NCBI GenBank assembly: GCA_964035575.1
Contig: OZ037918.1
Coordinates: 372,001 to 436,000, forward strand
Direction of reading: 5' to 3'
DNA: 64,000 nucleotides
DNA from: Rhynchopus sp. YZ270_cl-10
Lineage: Eukaryota > Euglenozoa > Diplonemea > Diplonemida > Diplonemidae
Numbering within the stretch: the stretch's first letter is position 1; every line of letters begins with the position of its first letter. The position numbers and the translations under genes are program-made. The notes under the pieces are model-generated. The model had not been told where the DNA came from, made no database searches, and saw only the letters and a list, made by a program, of their open reading frames with translations. This document shows positions 18,585 through 31,300 of this stretch, piece by piece.

Positions 18585-19341
18585 CAGACATGTTCACATC
18601 GCTTGGAATCAGCTCATGACGAACTAAGAGCCCTCCACGGTAGGGTGAACTCCCTTGTGTCACACTTTACGCGATCCAGCATCGCTCGCGAGTGGAACAC
18701 ATCACAGTACGAAACTGCCTTCACCCATCCAAGCAACAAGTATCGCGAAAAAAGTCAACAAAGAACCATCAAGGAAGGTCTAGTTAACCGATCCGGTCAG
18801 AAACGGAGTCAGTAAAGCACCGCTAAATTACATTGTCTGCACTCATGCCGGGGTGGTTGGTTTTGTTTTGTTGTGTGTTTTTTTTTTTTTTTTTAAATGA
18901 TATTCTGCACTTATTCCCGTGCAAATTATAATGGGGGTTTGTTTTTTTGTTGAAAACTTTGTTGAGTGGAGACCCAAGGACGAGCTTCACTAAACACTAC
19001 TTTTTGTCTTGTTTTCTTTTGGGTGGGAGTGGGGATGAGGAACAGTAGAATGTGGGAAAGGGGAAAAGGAATGCTCGACAAACAAAAAAAAAAAAAAGAA
19101 GAAGAAGAAGAAAATATGCCAAAAGCCATGTGCATCACAAACAAGAAGAAAACTATGTAATAACTGAGGTCAGGGTACTCGTAGACGTTGTTTCTCGCCA
19201 AGAGAAGTACCCTCGCAACAATGACAGTCGGTGTGGGGGGGGAAATACATAACACAAAACAAAAAAAAAAATAAAAACTGTAGAAAAGTCTGCTAGGGGG
19301 AACAGGAAAGGGGAAAGGGGAAAGGAACATCACAAGGTCCT

Positions 19342-22300
19342 TCAGATGTCGTCGTCGTTGCCCTTTGCAGACATCTCCTCGCTCTGAAGAAGCGACTCCT
19401 CGGGGTCGGCATCGGCACCGCCACGGCTTGGGCTGCGCACACCCAGGTTCTCGTCGTCACCCTCCTCGACCTCGGCCTCGAACTGCTTGTTCCACTTCTC
19501 GTCGTCAGCCTCAGTCTGCTGCTGCTTGCGTCTGCAAAGGAGGAAGGCAAGCAGGAAGCACAGGCAGCACAGCAGCAGGAGCAGCGGAAGCAGCCAGCAC
19601 AGGATGCAGTCGTCGTCGTCGTCGCCTCCCTCGTTCGACGCCCCCGCGGAGATGTTCGTGCCGTTCTGCACAACAACAACGTCCATGCACAGGCTGGCGT
19701 CGGTGTTGTACTCGCACGCTGGGTCCTCGTCACACACCGGCTGCTCCGAGTAGTCCACGCACCTCATGCCGATGCATGTGGTCGCTGCTGTGACGGCAAC
19801 ATCGCCGGTCTGTGGGGCAATGCAGTGGCACTCCCAGTTGTTCGCCTCCTTCACGTTCGGGTCCACGCACATCTGGCCCGCAGCCTTGCAGATATCGTTC
19901 TCACATGTCGCACACGTCGAGATGCACTCGTCCGTCCCACATTCCGCCACCGCCATCACAGCAGGCACGCCAGTTGTTGGCGCCACACACTGGCACGTCC
20001 AGTCGTCTGCGACATCCGGTCTCGGGTCAACGCAGGTCTGTCCCTTCGAGGTGCACACGTCAGACTTTGCCTTGTCTGCGCACTCTCCGGTGAAGGTGCA
20101 CGTCGCCGCAGCCTTCACACCCTCACCCACAGCGGGGCTTGGGCAGCGGCACACCCAGTTGTCTGTTGCTGTCTTGTCGGTGTCAACGCACTGTGTTGTG
20201 GTTGTGGTTGCGGTTGTGGTTGTGGTTGTTTTGTGGTGTATAATGTATTGGCGATAATGCGGAACATAAAAGGTAAAAAAGGGGAGGTATAAATCGGTCC
20301 TTTAAATAGCACCAATAAGAACTCGGCGAGGAAAACACACGCACGGTGGGTGGGTGGTTGGTTGGTTGGTTGGTTGGTTGGTGGTTGGGGGAGCGTGGGA
20401 GGGAAGAGCCTGGAAGAATATCCATACCATCTGTCCGTTGTTGCTGCAGACTACTGCGTTGGCGGCATCCAGGCACTCGTTCGTGAGGCACACGGCAGCT
20501 GCGGCCTGAGCCTCCCCTGTGGTGTGCTCACCCTGGCACACACACGTCCAGTCGTTCAGGCTGCTCGCAGTCTGCACGGGGTCCTTGCACATCTGCTGTG
20601 CAGACGTGCACACTGCGTTGTTTGCAGCGATTGCGCACTCGTCAACAACTGTGTGAGGTATGGTGTGTATGTGTGAAGAGCAAAAGAGGACGGAAAAAAG
20701 AAAAAGAAAAGATGCAAATACGAAACCCCCGAAAGCCTAAAAGACAACCAAAAGAGGACAGAACACATACCACAAGTTGCACGCACAGCCACAGCCGACG
20801 CGCCAGTCGCCGGTGCCATGCACTCGCACATCCAGTCTCCGAGCGAGGCAAACGTCGTCTGTGGGTCGACGCAACGCTGGCTAAGACCCTCACCACATGC
20901 GTTCCCGTTCCCGTCACCCTTGTCCGCACACGACGCGCACTGCGTGGAGCACTCGTCCAGCACACACACTGCAGGCTCCATCATACCCGCAGTCTTCGTG
21001 GACGCAGGGTCCGAACAGCGGCACTCCCAGTCGTCAACATCGTCCTGGTCGAAGCAGTACTGTCCCTCCCCGCACTTGTTCAGGTTGTCTGCGCATTCGC
21101 CGGTTCCAGCTGTGCGGGAAGGAGGAGGGGGTGGTGGTTGGTGTTGAGGGGAGGAAGGGAGGAAGGGAGGAAGGGAGGAAGGGAGGAAGGGAGGGGGTGT
21201 CCGTGGCAATGGCAGTGGCAGTGGCAGTGGCAGTGATGTGGTGAATGGTAGCGTAAGAACGGCAATGACAAAAGGACAATGATAGGAAATAAAGAATAAC
21301 TAATGAAGGAAAAAGGGGAAAGGGGGAAAAGAAGAAAAAAATAATAATAACCATACTGCATGTAGCAACTGCCCCGGTCGCTTCCCCTGTGGACGAACCC
21401 TGGCACACGCACTCCCAGTCGTTCAGCGAGTCCTCAGTCGGGTTGCTGTCACGGCACGTCTGTCCCGCCACACTGCAGATGGTCACGTTCGTGCACTCGT
21501 TGTACTCACATGTGGCCACAGGAGCAAGGGCCTGCTTCCCCTCGGAGAACGGACAGCGGCACTCCCAGTCTCCGCTGACAGTCGGGGACTTGTCAAGGTC
21601 AACACAGATCTGGTTCTTCTCAACACACACGTTGGTGGCCTTCGCAGCTGCCGGGGCATCCGCAGGGGCAGGTGTCGTCACAAAGGTGCAGGTCTGGCGC
21701 TGTGCGATCAGGTTCTTGCACTGGTCCTTGCCCTTGTTGTAGGCAGAGTCGGCAAGGAAGCACCAGTCCCCTGTGGCCGACTCGTCTGGGTTGCAGCATG
21801 CAGTGGTGCAAGGCTCGCTGTAGCCGGGTCCTGCCATCCCGGGGATGTCCCCGTTCCCGCCCTCTGCCATCGCCGTCCATCCGCACGCGCACTCACACCC
21901 GTCGGTGGTGAAGCGGCTGAAGTGTCCGCACTGGCGCGCACCCTTGTTCGTCACAGCCGTGCACTCGTCAATCGTGCAGGCGTCCACAGCCTTGGCCACA
22001 GCAACCTCCAGTGCCGGTGCCTCACACATGCACATCCAGTTGGACAGCATCGTCGCCGACGTGTCAGGGTCTGTGCACGTCTGTCCCGCAGCAGTGCACA
22101 CGTTCACAGACTTCTTCCCTGTGCGCGCGCATGTCGGGCAGATGTCCGTGCACTCGTCGACCATGCACGACGCAGCCTGCTTCACCCCCATCTCCCCATG
22201 GAAGGGCGCAATGCACGCGCAGCGCCAGGCGCCCACGTCGGCCGCGTCAGCGCCTCCGACACACTTCTGTCCCACGCTGATGCACGTCTGGCGGTTTTCC

Positions 22301-25300
22301 TCCACGTCGCACGCATCCGTGTACACGCACGTTGCCACACCACCGGGCATCGACCCCGTCGACCCTGCGGGGCACTCGCACACCCAGTCGCCCAGGCTTG
22401 TCGCTGCAGTGTCGCTGTCCTGGCAGGTCTGCCCCACCTCAATGCACACCTTCCCGCTCGTGTGGCACTCGTCCAGAACGCACGACGCAACGCCGCCCAT
22501 CGCCGCACCAGACGCCGGCGAACGGCAGATGCACGACCAGTCGTTCAGGTTGTCAGCAGATGCGTCCGCGCAGTCCTGTCCCGCCGACTCGCACGTCACC
22601 CCGTGGATCACGCACTCGTTCACAGCACACACCGCTGCTGCCCCGATCTTCTCCCCAGCCCCGTCCTGGCACATGCACGCCCAGTCCTCGCGGCTGTCGG
22701 GCGACGTGTTCTTGTCGACGCAGGCCTGTCCTGCATCAAGGCAAATGTGCGACAGCGCCTGCTTTGCACATCCCGTGCACTCCTGCGTGCACTCGTCAAG
22801 CACACACACGGCAGGGCCGTTGAGCATCTCCCCGGCAAGCGGCTTGCTGCACTCGCAGTACCAGTCGTTGTCCTTCTCCTTGCACACCTGCCCGGCACCG
22901 CACGCCGCCCCGTTCGCAGCGCACAGGGTTGTCACCGCACACGTAGGCGCAGGGCCACCAATCTTGCTCCCGTCGTTCGGGTTCTCACACTGGCACACCC
23001 AGTTGTCCAGCGAGTCGGAGTCCTTCTTCGAGTCCAGGCAGTGCTGGCCAGCCTGCGAGCAGATCTCCCCGCCGTTCGCCTTGCCCCCGTTCCACGTCGC
23101 CGGCACAGTGCACTCGTCCAGCTGGCACTGTGCGAGCTCGCCCACAGCGCCCTGTCCGGTGTACGGCCACGAGCACTCGCACATCCAGTCTCCGAGCACC
23201 GTCGTGTCTCTGTCAACGCACAGCTGCACAGACTTCCCGAAGTTGTTCAGCATCGACTTGCACACCATTGCATTCTCCGGGATGGCGCACTCGTCCACCT
23301 GGCACGCCGCAGCCGCAGCGCGCTGCGAACCCACCGACGGGGCCTGGCACTTGCACCACCAGTCCCCGGTGCTCGCAGGGTCGGTGTTCGCGTCCTCACA
23401 CAGCTGGTTTGCCGACAGACAGGCGTGTGTCTTCGACCCGGGCACAGTGGCGCATGTCCCGCAGCTCACCGCGCACTCGTCCAGGTGGCAGACAGCAGGC
23501 GCCGCAACCTTTGCCTCCCCAGTCTGCGGGCTCACGCACGCGCAGGTCCAGTCCCCAGTTGCCGGGCTCAGGTCCACGCAGGTCTGGCCCATGTTCGTGC
23601 ACACGTCCGAAATTGCCTTCGTCGCACACTCCTCCGTGAACGTGCACACTGCCGGGCGTGCCTGCGCAGCCTCCCCGGACGCTGTCGCAGGGCAGCTGCA
23701 CCACCAGTCCCCACGTGAGTTCGGCGACATGTCCTTGTCGAAGCACATCTGGCCAGCCTCAGCGCAGGTCTTTTCGTTCACAATGCACTCGTCAAACGTG
23801 CACACTGCCACTCCGCCGAGCTTCTTCCCGACAGCCGGGTCGTGGCACTCGCAGAACCAGTCGTCGTCCTTCGTCACGTCGGGGTCAACGCACGCCTGGT
23901 CGCTCTTTCCGCACACAGCGCCAGCACCCTCGCACTCGGCGACTGCGCACGCCGCCACGGACGCCACAGCGCTCGACGTCTTCCCCCCAACCGCAGCAGC
24001 GCACTCGCACCTCCAGTCCCTCGTGTGTGCCGGGTCGGTGCTGCCCTCCACGCAGGTCTGTCCCGCCGCCTCGCACATCGTCTTCCCAGTCGCATCCACT
24101 GCGCACGTCACGCACTGCGCCACGCATTCGTCAAGCACACACGTGAGCGCATCCGCTGCCGGTGCCTCCACAGAGAACGCACCCGGCTCCCCCGTCTGCG
24201 GGGACATGCAGTCGCAGCGGCCCCTTCCGGTGGTGTCCTTGCCGTTGGCAGCCATCTCCGGCACACAGATCTGCCCACGGGCCGAGCAGGTCTTCCCGTA
24301 TGCCTGGCACCACGACCCCGGCTTACACACGGCAGGCGCACCCACCACACCGCGGTCGGCCGGTGTCTCCGGGCACACACACATCCAGTCGTTCTTGCTG
24401 TTGATGTCGGTGTTCGCGTCCACACACAGCTGGCCTGCGTTTGCGCACACCTGTGCGTTCGCGGCCTCCAGGCACTCGTCCCACACGCACGCGGCAACGC
24501 GCCCTGTGGCCTGTCCCAGAGACGGCGGCGGGCACACACAGCGCCAGTCGTACGCAATCGTTGCGTTCGGGTCGACGCACGACTGTCCGGAAGCACCGCA
24601 CACCTGTGCGTTCACACCCCCGTTCGACTGGCACTCGTCCACAAGACACTTCGCAGGTGCAAGCGACTTCGACCCAGTCATCCCAGTCGGGCACACACAG
24701 CGCCAGTCCAGCACGTCCGCGGGCGACGTCGACGTCTCCTCACAGCGCTGCCCGTGCTCCTCGCACACGTTCCCGGCCCCCTTGTCCGCACACGTCGCGC
24801 ACTGTGCCGTGCACTCGTTCAGCTTGCACGTTGCAGGCGCCGCACGGGCACTCACACCTGTTGCAGGCTCCACGCACTGGCACACCCAGTCCCCAGTCAC
24901 AGTCGTGTCCGGGTCGAAGCAGGTCTGGCCCACCTGTGTGCACACCTCCGCGTGCACATCGCACTCCCCGGTCCAGGAGCAGGTTGCGGGCGCCTTCACA
25001 CCCTCCCCTGACGCCCCCTTCGGACACACACACTTCCAGTTGTCGCTTCCCTCCGTGTCCACGCAGAGCTGCCCAACAGCGGCGCACGTCTCAAAGTTGG
25101 TCAGGCACTCGTCCGTCACGCACTTCGCCGGCACCCCGACCGCAGACTCCCCGTAGGCAGGCGCAATGCACTCGCAGCGCCAGTCGCCAACGTTCTTCGC
25201 CGCCGTGTTCGGGTCCACGCACACCTGCCCGGCCCCGCACTTCGCCTCAGCCGCAGCCGCAACAGCCGACCCGGCCGGCAGCACACACGTCTGCATGCGC

Positions 25301-28300
25301 TCCTCCAGCGTCCCGCCCACAGGGCACCCGGCCATGCGGTTCGCAGCGTTGTCCTCCACAATGCACCACGCGCCACCGGCACGGCCAGTCGGGTTGCAGC
25401 ACCCGGCAACGCAGTCCGAGTCCAGACCCGGCCCCGACCCAACCAGCGACAGCTCGCGCCAGTTGCACTGGCACTCGCAGCCGTCCACAGTCTTGCGCGG
25501 CACTTCGTTGCAGGTCACCGCCCCGTAGTTCGTCACCTCTGCGCACTCGTCCACCATGCACACCGCAGCACGCCCGGTCGCGCTCAGATCTCCCCCGGGG
25601 CACGTGCACGTCCAGTCGTTCTTCGACGCAACTGTCTTCACCGGGTCCTGGCACGTCTGGCCCATCAGCGTGCACGCGTTTCCGGCACCGCTGTCTGCGC
25701 ACGTGTCACACGTGTGCACACACTCGTCCAGCACGCATACCGCCGCCTTCGCCACCTCGAAGACCCCACCGTCTGCGCAGTGGCACTCCCAGTTCTGCAG
25801 CGACGTCGGCGTCGGAACAGGGTCGATGCACACCTGCCCTGCAGCCTTGCACACGTCGAAGTTCTTCTGGATGTTGCACTCGTTCAGGATGCAGTGCGCA
25901 GGCAGGCCCAGGCCTGTCCCAGTCTGGGGCTCCGGGCACGTGCACATGAAGTCGTTCAGCGACACCGGGCTTGTGTTCGGGTCAGTGCATGTCTGCCCAT
26001 CCCCGCACGCAGGCTCCTCGGTGCTCAGACGCACGCACTCATCAACGATGCACACAGGGATTGCCAGTGTGCGGTTTCCAACGGCAGGCGGCTTGCACAT
26101 GCACATCCAGTCGCTGCTCGAGCGCGCGTCCTTGTTCGGGTCGAAGCAAACGGTGTCCGTGGTGGTGCACACGTTGCCATCGCCGTTGCCGGTGTCTGCG
26201 CATGAGTGGCATTCAACCGCGCACTCGTCCACCTCGCACACGGCCACAACCCCCTTCGCCTGTCCCGTCGCCTTGCCGCTGCAGACGCACGCCCAGTCGT
26301 GCAGCGACGATCCGTCTTTGTTCGCGTCCACGCAGTTCTGTCCCGCCTTCCTGCACAGATCCTTCTCGCACGACGGGCAGGTTTCCTCACACTCGTCAAG
26401 CACACATGACGCCGCCGTCTGCATACCCGCATCTCCGGTGGCAGGGGCAATGCACTGGCACTCCCAGTCAAACGGCTTCGTTGTGTCGGGGTCCACACAC
26501 ACCTGACCCTTCTTCGTGCACACCTCGCTCACAACGGCCGCAGCGCACTCGCTCTCCGCCGGGGTGCAGTCAGCCTTCGACATCACAGCGGAAGCGTTCA
26601 CCTTGCTGCCTGGGACGCAGTGGCACTCCCAGTCGCCCAGGCTTGCCTCCGTGGGCGTCGGGTCCACGCACACCTGTCCGAACGCGTGGCAGTTCTCCTC
26701 GTGCGTCACACACTCGTCCACCACGCACGCTGCTGCGGGTGCCTTTGCTCCAGCGTCACCCACACTGGGGGGTGGGCACCTGCACTCCCAGTCGTCCGAC
26801 GTTGTGAAGTTCACGTCCACACACAGCTGTCCGACAGCCACACAGACGTCCGCGTTCGCAGGCACCGCGCACTCGTCCGTCTCGCACACTGCCGCATGCC
26901 CAATTGCAACCTGTGTCGACTCGGGGCACTGGCACGCCCAGTCACCGAGGACGGTGTACGATGTGTTACCCTCCACGCATGTCTGTCCGGCCGCCTCGCA
27001 GACGTTCTGGGGCTTGGGCTTGTCCTTCTCCGTGAAGTTCACAGCTGTCACACTCTCTTCTGGCTTCGCTGGGTCCACGGCAAGGAACATCTTGCACTCC
27101 AGAACCTCGCAGTTTGCCTTTCCGCCCTCCCTCGTCACCTTGTCGTTCGGGGGTGGGCAAGTGCACTTCCAGAAGCCTTCAATTTCGAGCTCCGTGTCCA
27201 CACACGTCTGTCCTGCAGACCTGCACACATCCCCGTACAGGTCACACTCGTCCACAGTGCAGTTCGCCGGCTGCTTCGTCGCAACCCCTGTCTGCGGCGC
27301 CACACACTGGCACTGCCAGTCCGAGAGCGACGCGGCCTCCTTGTTCTTGTCAAAGCAGATCTGTCCCGCATCCTCGCACTCCTTCCTGTGCACGTTGCAC
27401 TCGTCCACAATGCACTTTGCCGCGTCGGCGGTGGCAGAGCCCGTTGCAGGCGACCTGCACACACAGCGCCAGTCCCCCGTGAGCGCAGTGTTGTCGTCCA
27501 CACAGTCCTGTCCAGCACCGTTGCAGGTCGACCTGTGCACATCACACTCGTTGATCAGGCACACCGCAGCGGCACCGAGCTTCGACCCAGACGCAGGTGC
27601 AATGCAGCGGCACTCCCACGAGTTCAGCCCTGTCAGCGGGTCCTTGTCTGTGTCCGCACACGTCTGCCCGGCGTTCGTGCACACAGACCCTGCACAGGTC
27701 GGGCACTGCGACACACACTCGTCAAGCAGGCAGACCGCAGCTGCACCGGCGCCGGGGGTGCCCGTGGCCGGCATCACGCACAGGCAGCGCCAGTCGCCCT
27801 TCGTCGTCTCGTCCGGGTCGTCGCACACCTGTCCTGCCGACGTGCACACGTCGCTGTTGACAGGGTCCTCGCACTCCCCAACCATGACGCACTCGGCCGG
27901 GCCCTGTGTGCCGACAGCGTTCGTGTGCAGCGGCGGCGCGCACTGGCACACCCAGTCGTTGAGGCTGTACTCGCCCTTGTGCTCGTCGAGGCACACCTGG
28001 CCGTGTGTCGTGCACACGTGGCCGTGGGTCTTGCACTCGTCCACAAGGCACAGGGCAGGTCCCTTCGTCGCCTGTCCGGACGCTGGCGCCTGGCAGTGGC
28101 ACTGCCAGTCGCTCAGGCTGTCCGCGCTCGTGTCGGGGTCCAGACATGTCTGCTTGCTTGCTGCACACACATGTGACGCACGGTCGCACTCATCCACCGG
28201 GCACGAGGCCACGTTCGCAATTGCACTCTGTGTCGACGGCGGTGGGCACTTGCACATCCAGTCGCTCAGCGATGCGAACGTCGGGTTCGGGTCCACACAG

Positions 28301-31300
28301 GTCTGGCCCGCAGCACGGCACGCCATCTGCTCGCATGTGGCGCACGCCGTGTCACACTCGTTCAGCATGCACACAGCCTCCTTCTGCTGTCCAGAACCAG
28401 ACGACGGCGCCGAGCACACACACTCCCAGTTGCCCAGCGCAGTCTTGTTTGTGTCGACACACTGCTGCACCGGCGTCGCCTGCTCGCAGATGTACCTGTT
28501 GTCAACACACTCGTCCACCTCGCACACGGCCACGCCCTGCTTCTGCACCGACGACGACGGGGGCGGGCACACGCACTCCCAGGTGTTCAGCGTCATCACG
28601 TCCGGGTCCACACACGTCTGCTGTTCCTTCTTGCACTTGTCGCCGTGGATCAGGCACTCGTCCGTCGTGCAGGTTGCCACAGCGTTCGTCTTCGTCCCCT
28701 GCTTCGGCTTCACGCACACACAGTCAAAGTCGTTCAGGGTGTCGAGGTGCGAGTCGTGGCACACCTGTCCCTCCTGCGCACAGATGTGTCCGGCGGGCAG
28801 AGTCGCCCCGTTGATCGCATCGACACACTCGTCCACCCCGCACACAGCCGGGCCGTTCTTCGACGTGATGAAGGACAGCGGCGGCGGGCACACGCACTCC
28901 CAGTCTCCCGTCTGCCACTCCCCCTGGTTCGTGTCCACGCACGTCTGCCCGTCTGCCTCGCACACGTTCCCGCCTCCCTTGTTTGCGCACGTGTCGCACT
29001 CCGTCGAACACTCGTCAACAATGCACACCGGCACAGCCCCCAGCATCTGGTACGAGGACCCGACCTTGCACTTGCAGTACCAGTTGCTCGCAACACCGTG
29101 GTCGGGGTCAACGCACTCCTGCGACACCTCCGCGCACACGTTCCCCTTCCCGCTGTCGGCACACGTCACGCACTTTGCCGTGCACTCGTTCAGGGTGCAC
29201 GAGGCCGCAGGGCCCTGTGGGGCAGATCCCGAGGCAGGTGGGGGGCAGTGGCACTCCCAGTTCCCTGTCGTCTTCAGGTCAGGGTCAACACACACCTGCT
29301 GTGCGTCCGTGCACACAGCCCCGTTTGCAGTGCACTCGTCGAACGTGCACGAGGGCACAGCACCACCGGTCCGTGCGTTTGTCGACGGAGGCGGGCACTT
29401 GCACAGCCAGTCCGACACGTGCAGCGGGTGGGTGCTTGCGTCCTCGCAGATCTGGCCAACCTTCGAGCACTCGTCCTTCTCGCACGTACCGCACTCGGCA
29501 ACGCACTCGTCCAGAATACACACAGCAGCCGCACCCACGAGGGAGAGACCTGTCGACGGGGCAACGCACTTGCACATCCAGTCGTTGCTCTTCGTCGTGT
29601 CCGGGTCCTCGCATTCCTGTCCGTGCAGTGTGCACAGGTCCTTCTCGCACGACGCACAGGTTGCGACACACTCGTCAAGCGTGCAGACTGCAACACCCCC
29701 CACCACCGCCGTCCCCGTGTACGGGGCAATGCACCCGCACTGGTAGTCCGTGCCCGACTTCTTCTCGCAGTGCTGCCCGGCGGCGGCACACACCTTGTCC
29801 CCACCGTCCTTGCACACATCAACGGGGGTGCAGAAAGCAGGCTTCTGCTGGCCGGGGTTCCCCGTGTCGGGCGCAATGCACTCGCACACCCAGTTCCCCA
29901 GAACTGTCGTGTCCGGGTCAGTGCAGGTCTGTCCGCTCGTGACGCACACCTCACCCTTCTGCTTGCACTCGTCCTCCTCACACAACGCAGCACCACCCAC
30001 CTGCGACCCAGTCGCCGGCGCAACGCACTCGCAGTACCAGTCGTTGCTGTTCAGCTGGTCAGGGTCCACACACAGCTGGCCCTGCGTACACTTCACACCG
30101 TTCACCTCGCACTCGTCCTCCTCGCACTTGGCAATGTTTGCCACGGCAGTTGTGTGCGACGGTGCCTTGCACTTGCACATCCAGTCGTTCGTCGAAGAGA
30201 CGTCCTTGTCCGGGTCCTCGCACGTCTGCCCAGCAGACTCACAGAGGTTTCCCTTTCCGTCCTTGTCAGCGCACGTCGTGCACACGACCACGCACTCGTC
30301 CAGCACGCACTTCGCCACAGGTCCTCCAATGTTCGTCCCCAGGCTTGGCGGCGGGCACTTGCACACCCAGTCGTTCAGGGAGTCGGTCTTCGGCGACGGG
30401 TCCTCGCACTCCTGCCCCACAACCGAGCACACATCGGTCCCGTTGTCTGTCGCGCACGACGGGCAGATCTCGACACACTCGTCCAGCGGGCACACAGCAG
30501 CGCCGGCCACCTGTGTGGTCTTCGCCCCTGTCGTGCACTCGCACATCCAGTCGTCCTTCTTGGTCGTGTCGGGGTCGATGCACTTCTGGTTCTGTGCGTG
30601 GCACACAGCCCCGTGCTCACTGCACTCGTCCTCAGCACAGATCGCAATCGCCTGCTGGCCGGGCGTCCCTGTCATCGGCGGCACACACTTGCACATCCAG
30701 TCGTCTGTGGTGAGCAGATCGGGCTCCACGCAGAGCTGCCCCGCGTCCGTGCACACGTTGTTCTGTGCACTCGGCACCCCTGCAATTGGGTCGCGCACCG
30801 CAGCCACGCCACCATCCTGCGGCAGGGTCCCTGCGGCAGAGCAGGTCTGGCGCTTCGCTGTGCACACACCTCCCTTGTTGGTGTTGTAGTCGTTGACCGC
30901 CAGGTAGCACCAGTCACCAACCGGGTCCGACTGGGGGTTGCAGCATCCCGACGCACACGGCTCCGTGGACCCGGGACCCGGCGGCATTGTCAGCACGTTC
31001 CCGTTCCCGTCCTTGAAAGTCGCCGTCCAGTCACACGCGCAGAGGCACCCTTCCTGCGTGTAGCGCGGCTTGTGCTTGCACGTCACCGCCGATGAGAGCT
31101 CAAGGCACTCGTCCTTCCCGTCCACGCACACTGCCACAGCCGACGTGACTGCAGACTTTGTGCTCGTCTTGCACGTGCACGTCCAGTCGTTCAGACTCGA
31201 CGCCGTTGTCACAGGGTCGTGGCAGACCTGGTCCGCGCCCTCGCACACACCCTTCGCCGGGGACGCAGCTGTGTGCGAACACGACGGGCACACAGCCACA

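Larger units (their letters stand above)
16083..19341. other. Intergenic spacer between the elongase and the giant-gene array
   Basis: Besides the elements listed, the spacer holds poly-A/T tracts, a (CA)n run near 17084-17103 and a block at 18596-18830 of ordinary base composition with a 70-codon plus-strand frame that I could not support as a gene. From about 18800 the sequence is homologous to the spacer between the two giant genes (for example cggagtcagtaaag), so 18.80-19.34 kb is probably the 3' flank of the giant gene. Confidence 0.55.

Noticed and set aside
18603-18815. A 70-codon plus-strand frame of ordinary composition
   Set aside because: It runs against the direction of all other genes, has no recognisable motif, no close pyrimidine-AG signal and no homologue in the equivalent spacer of unit B. 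It may be a decayed fragment, but I cannot support a gene.
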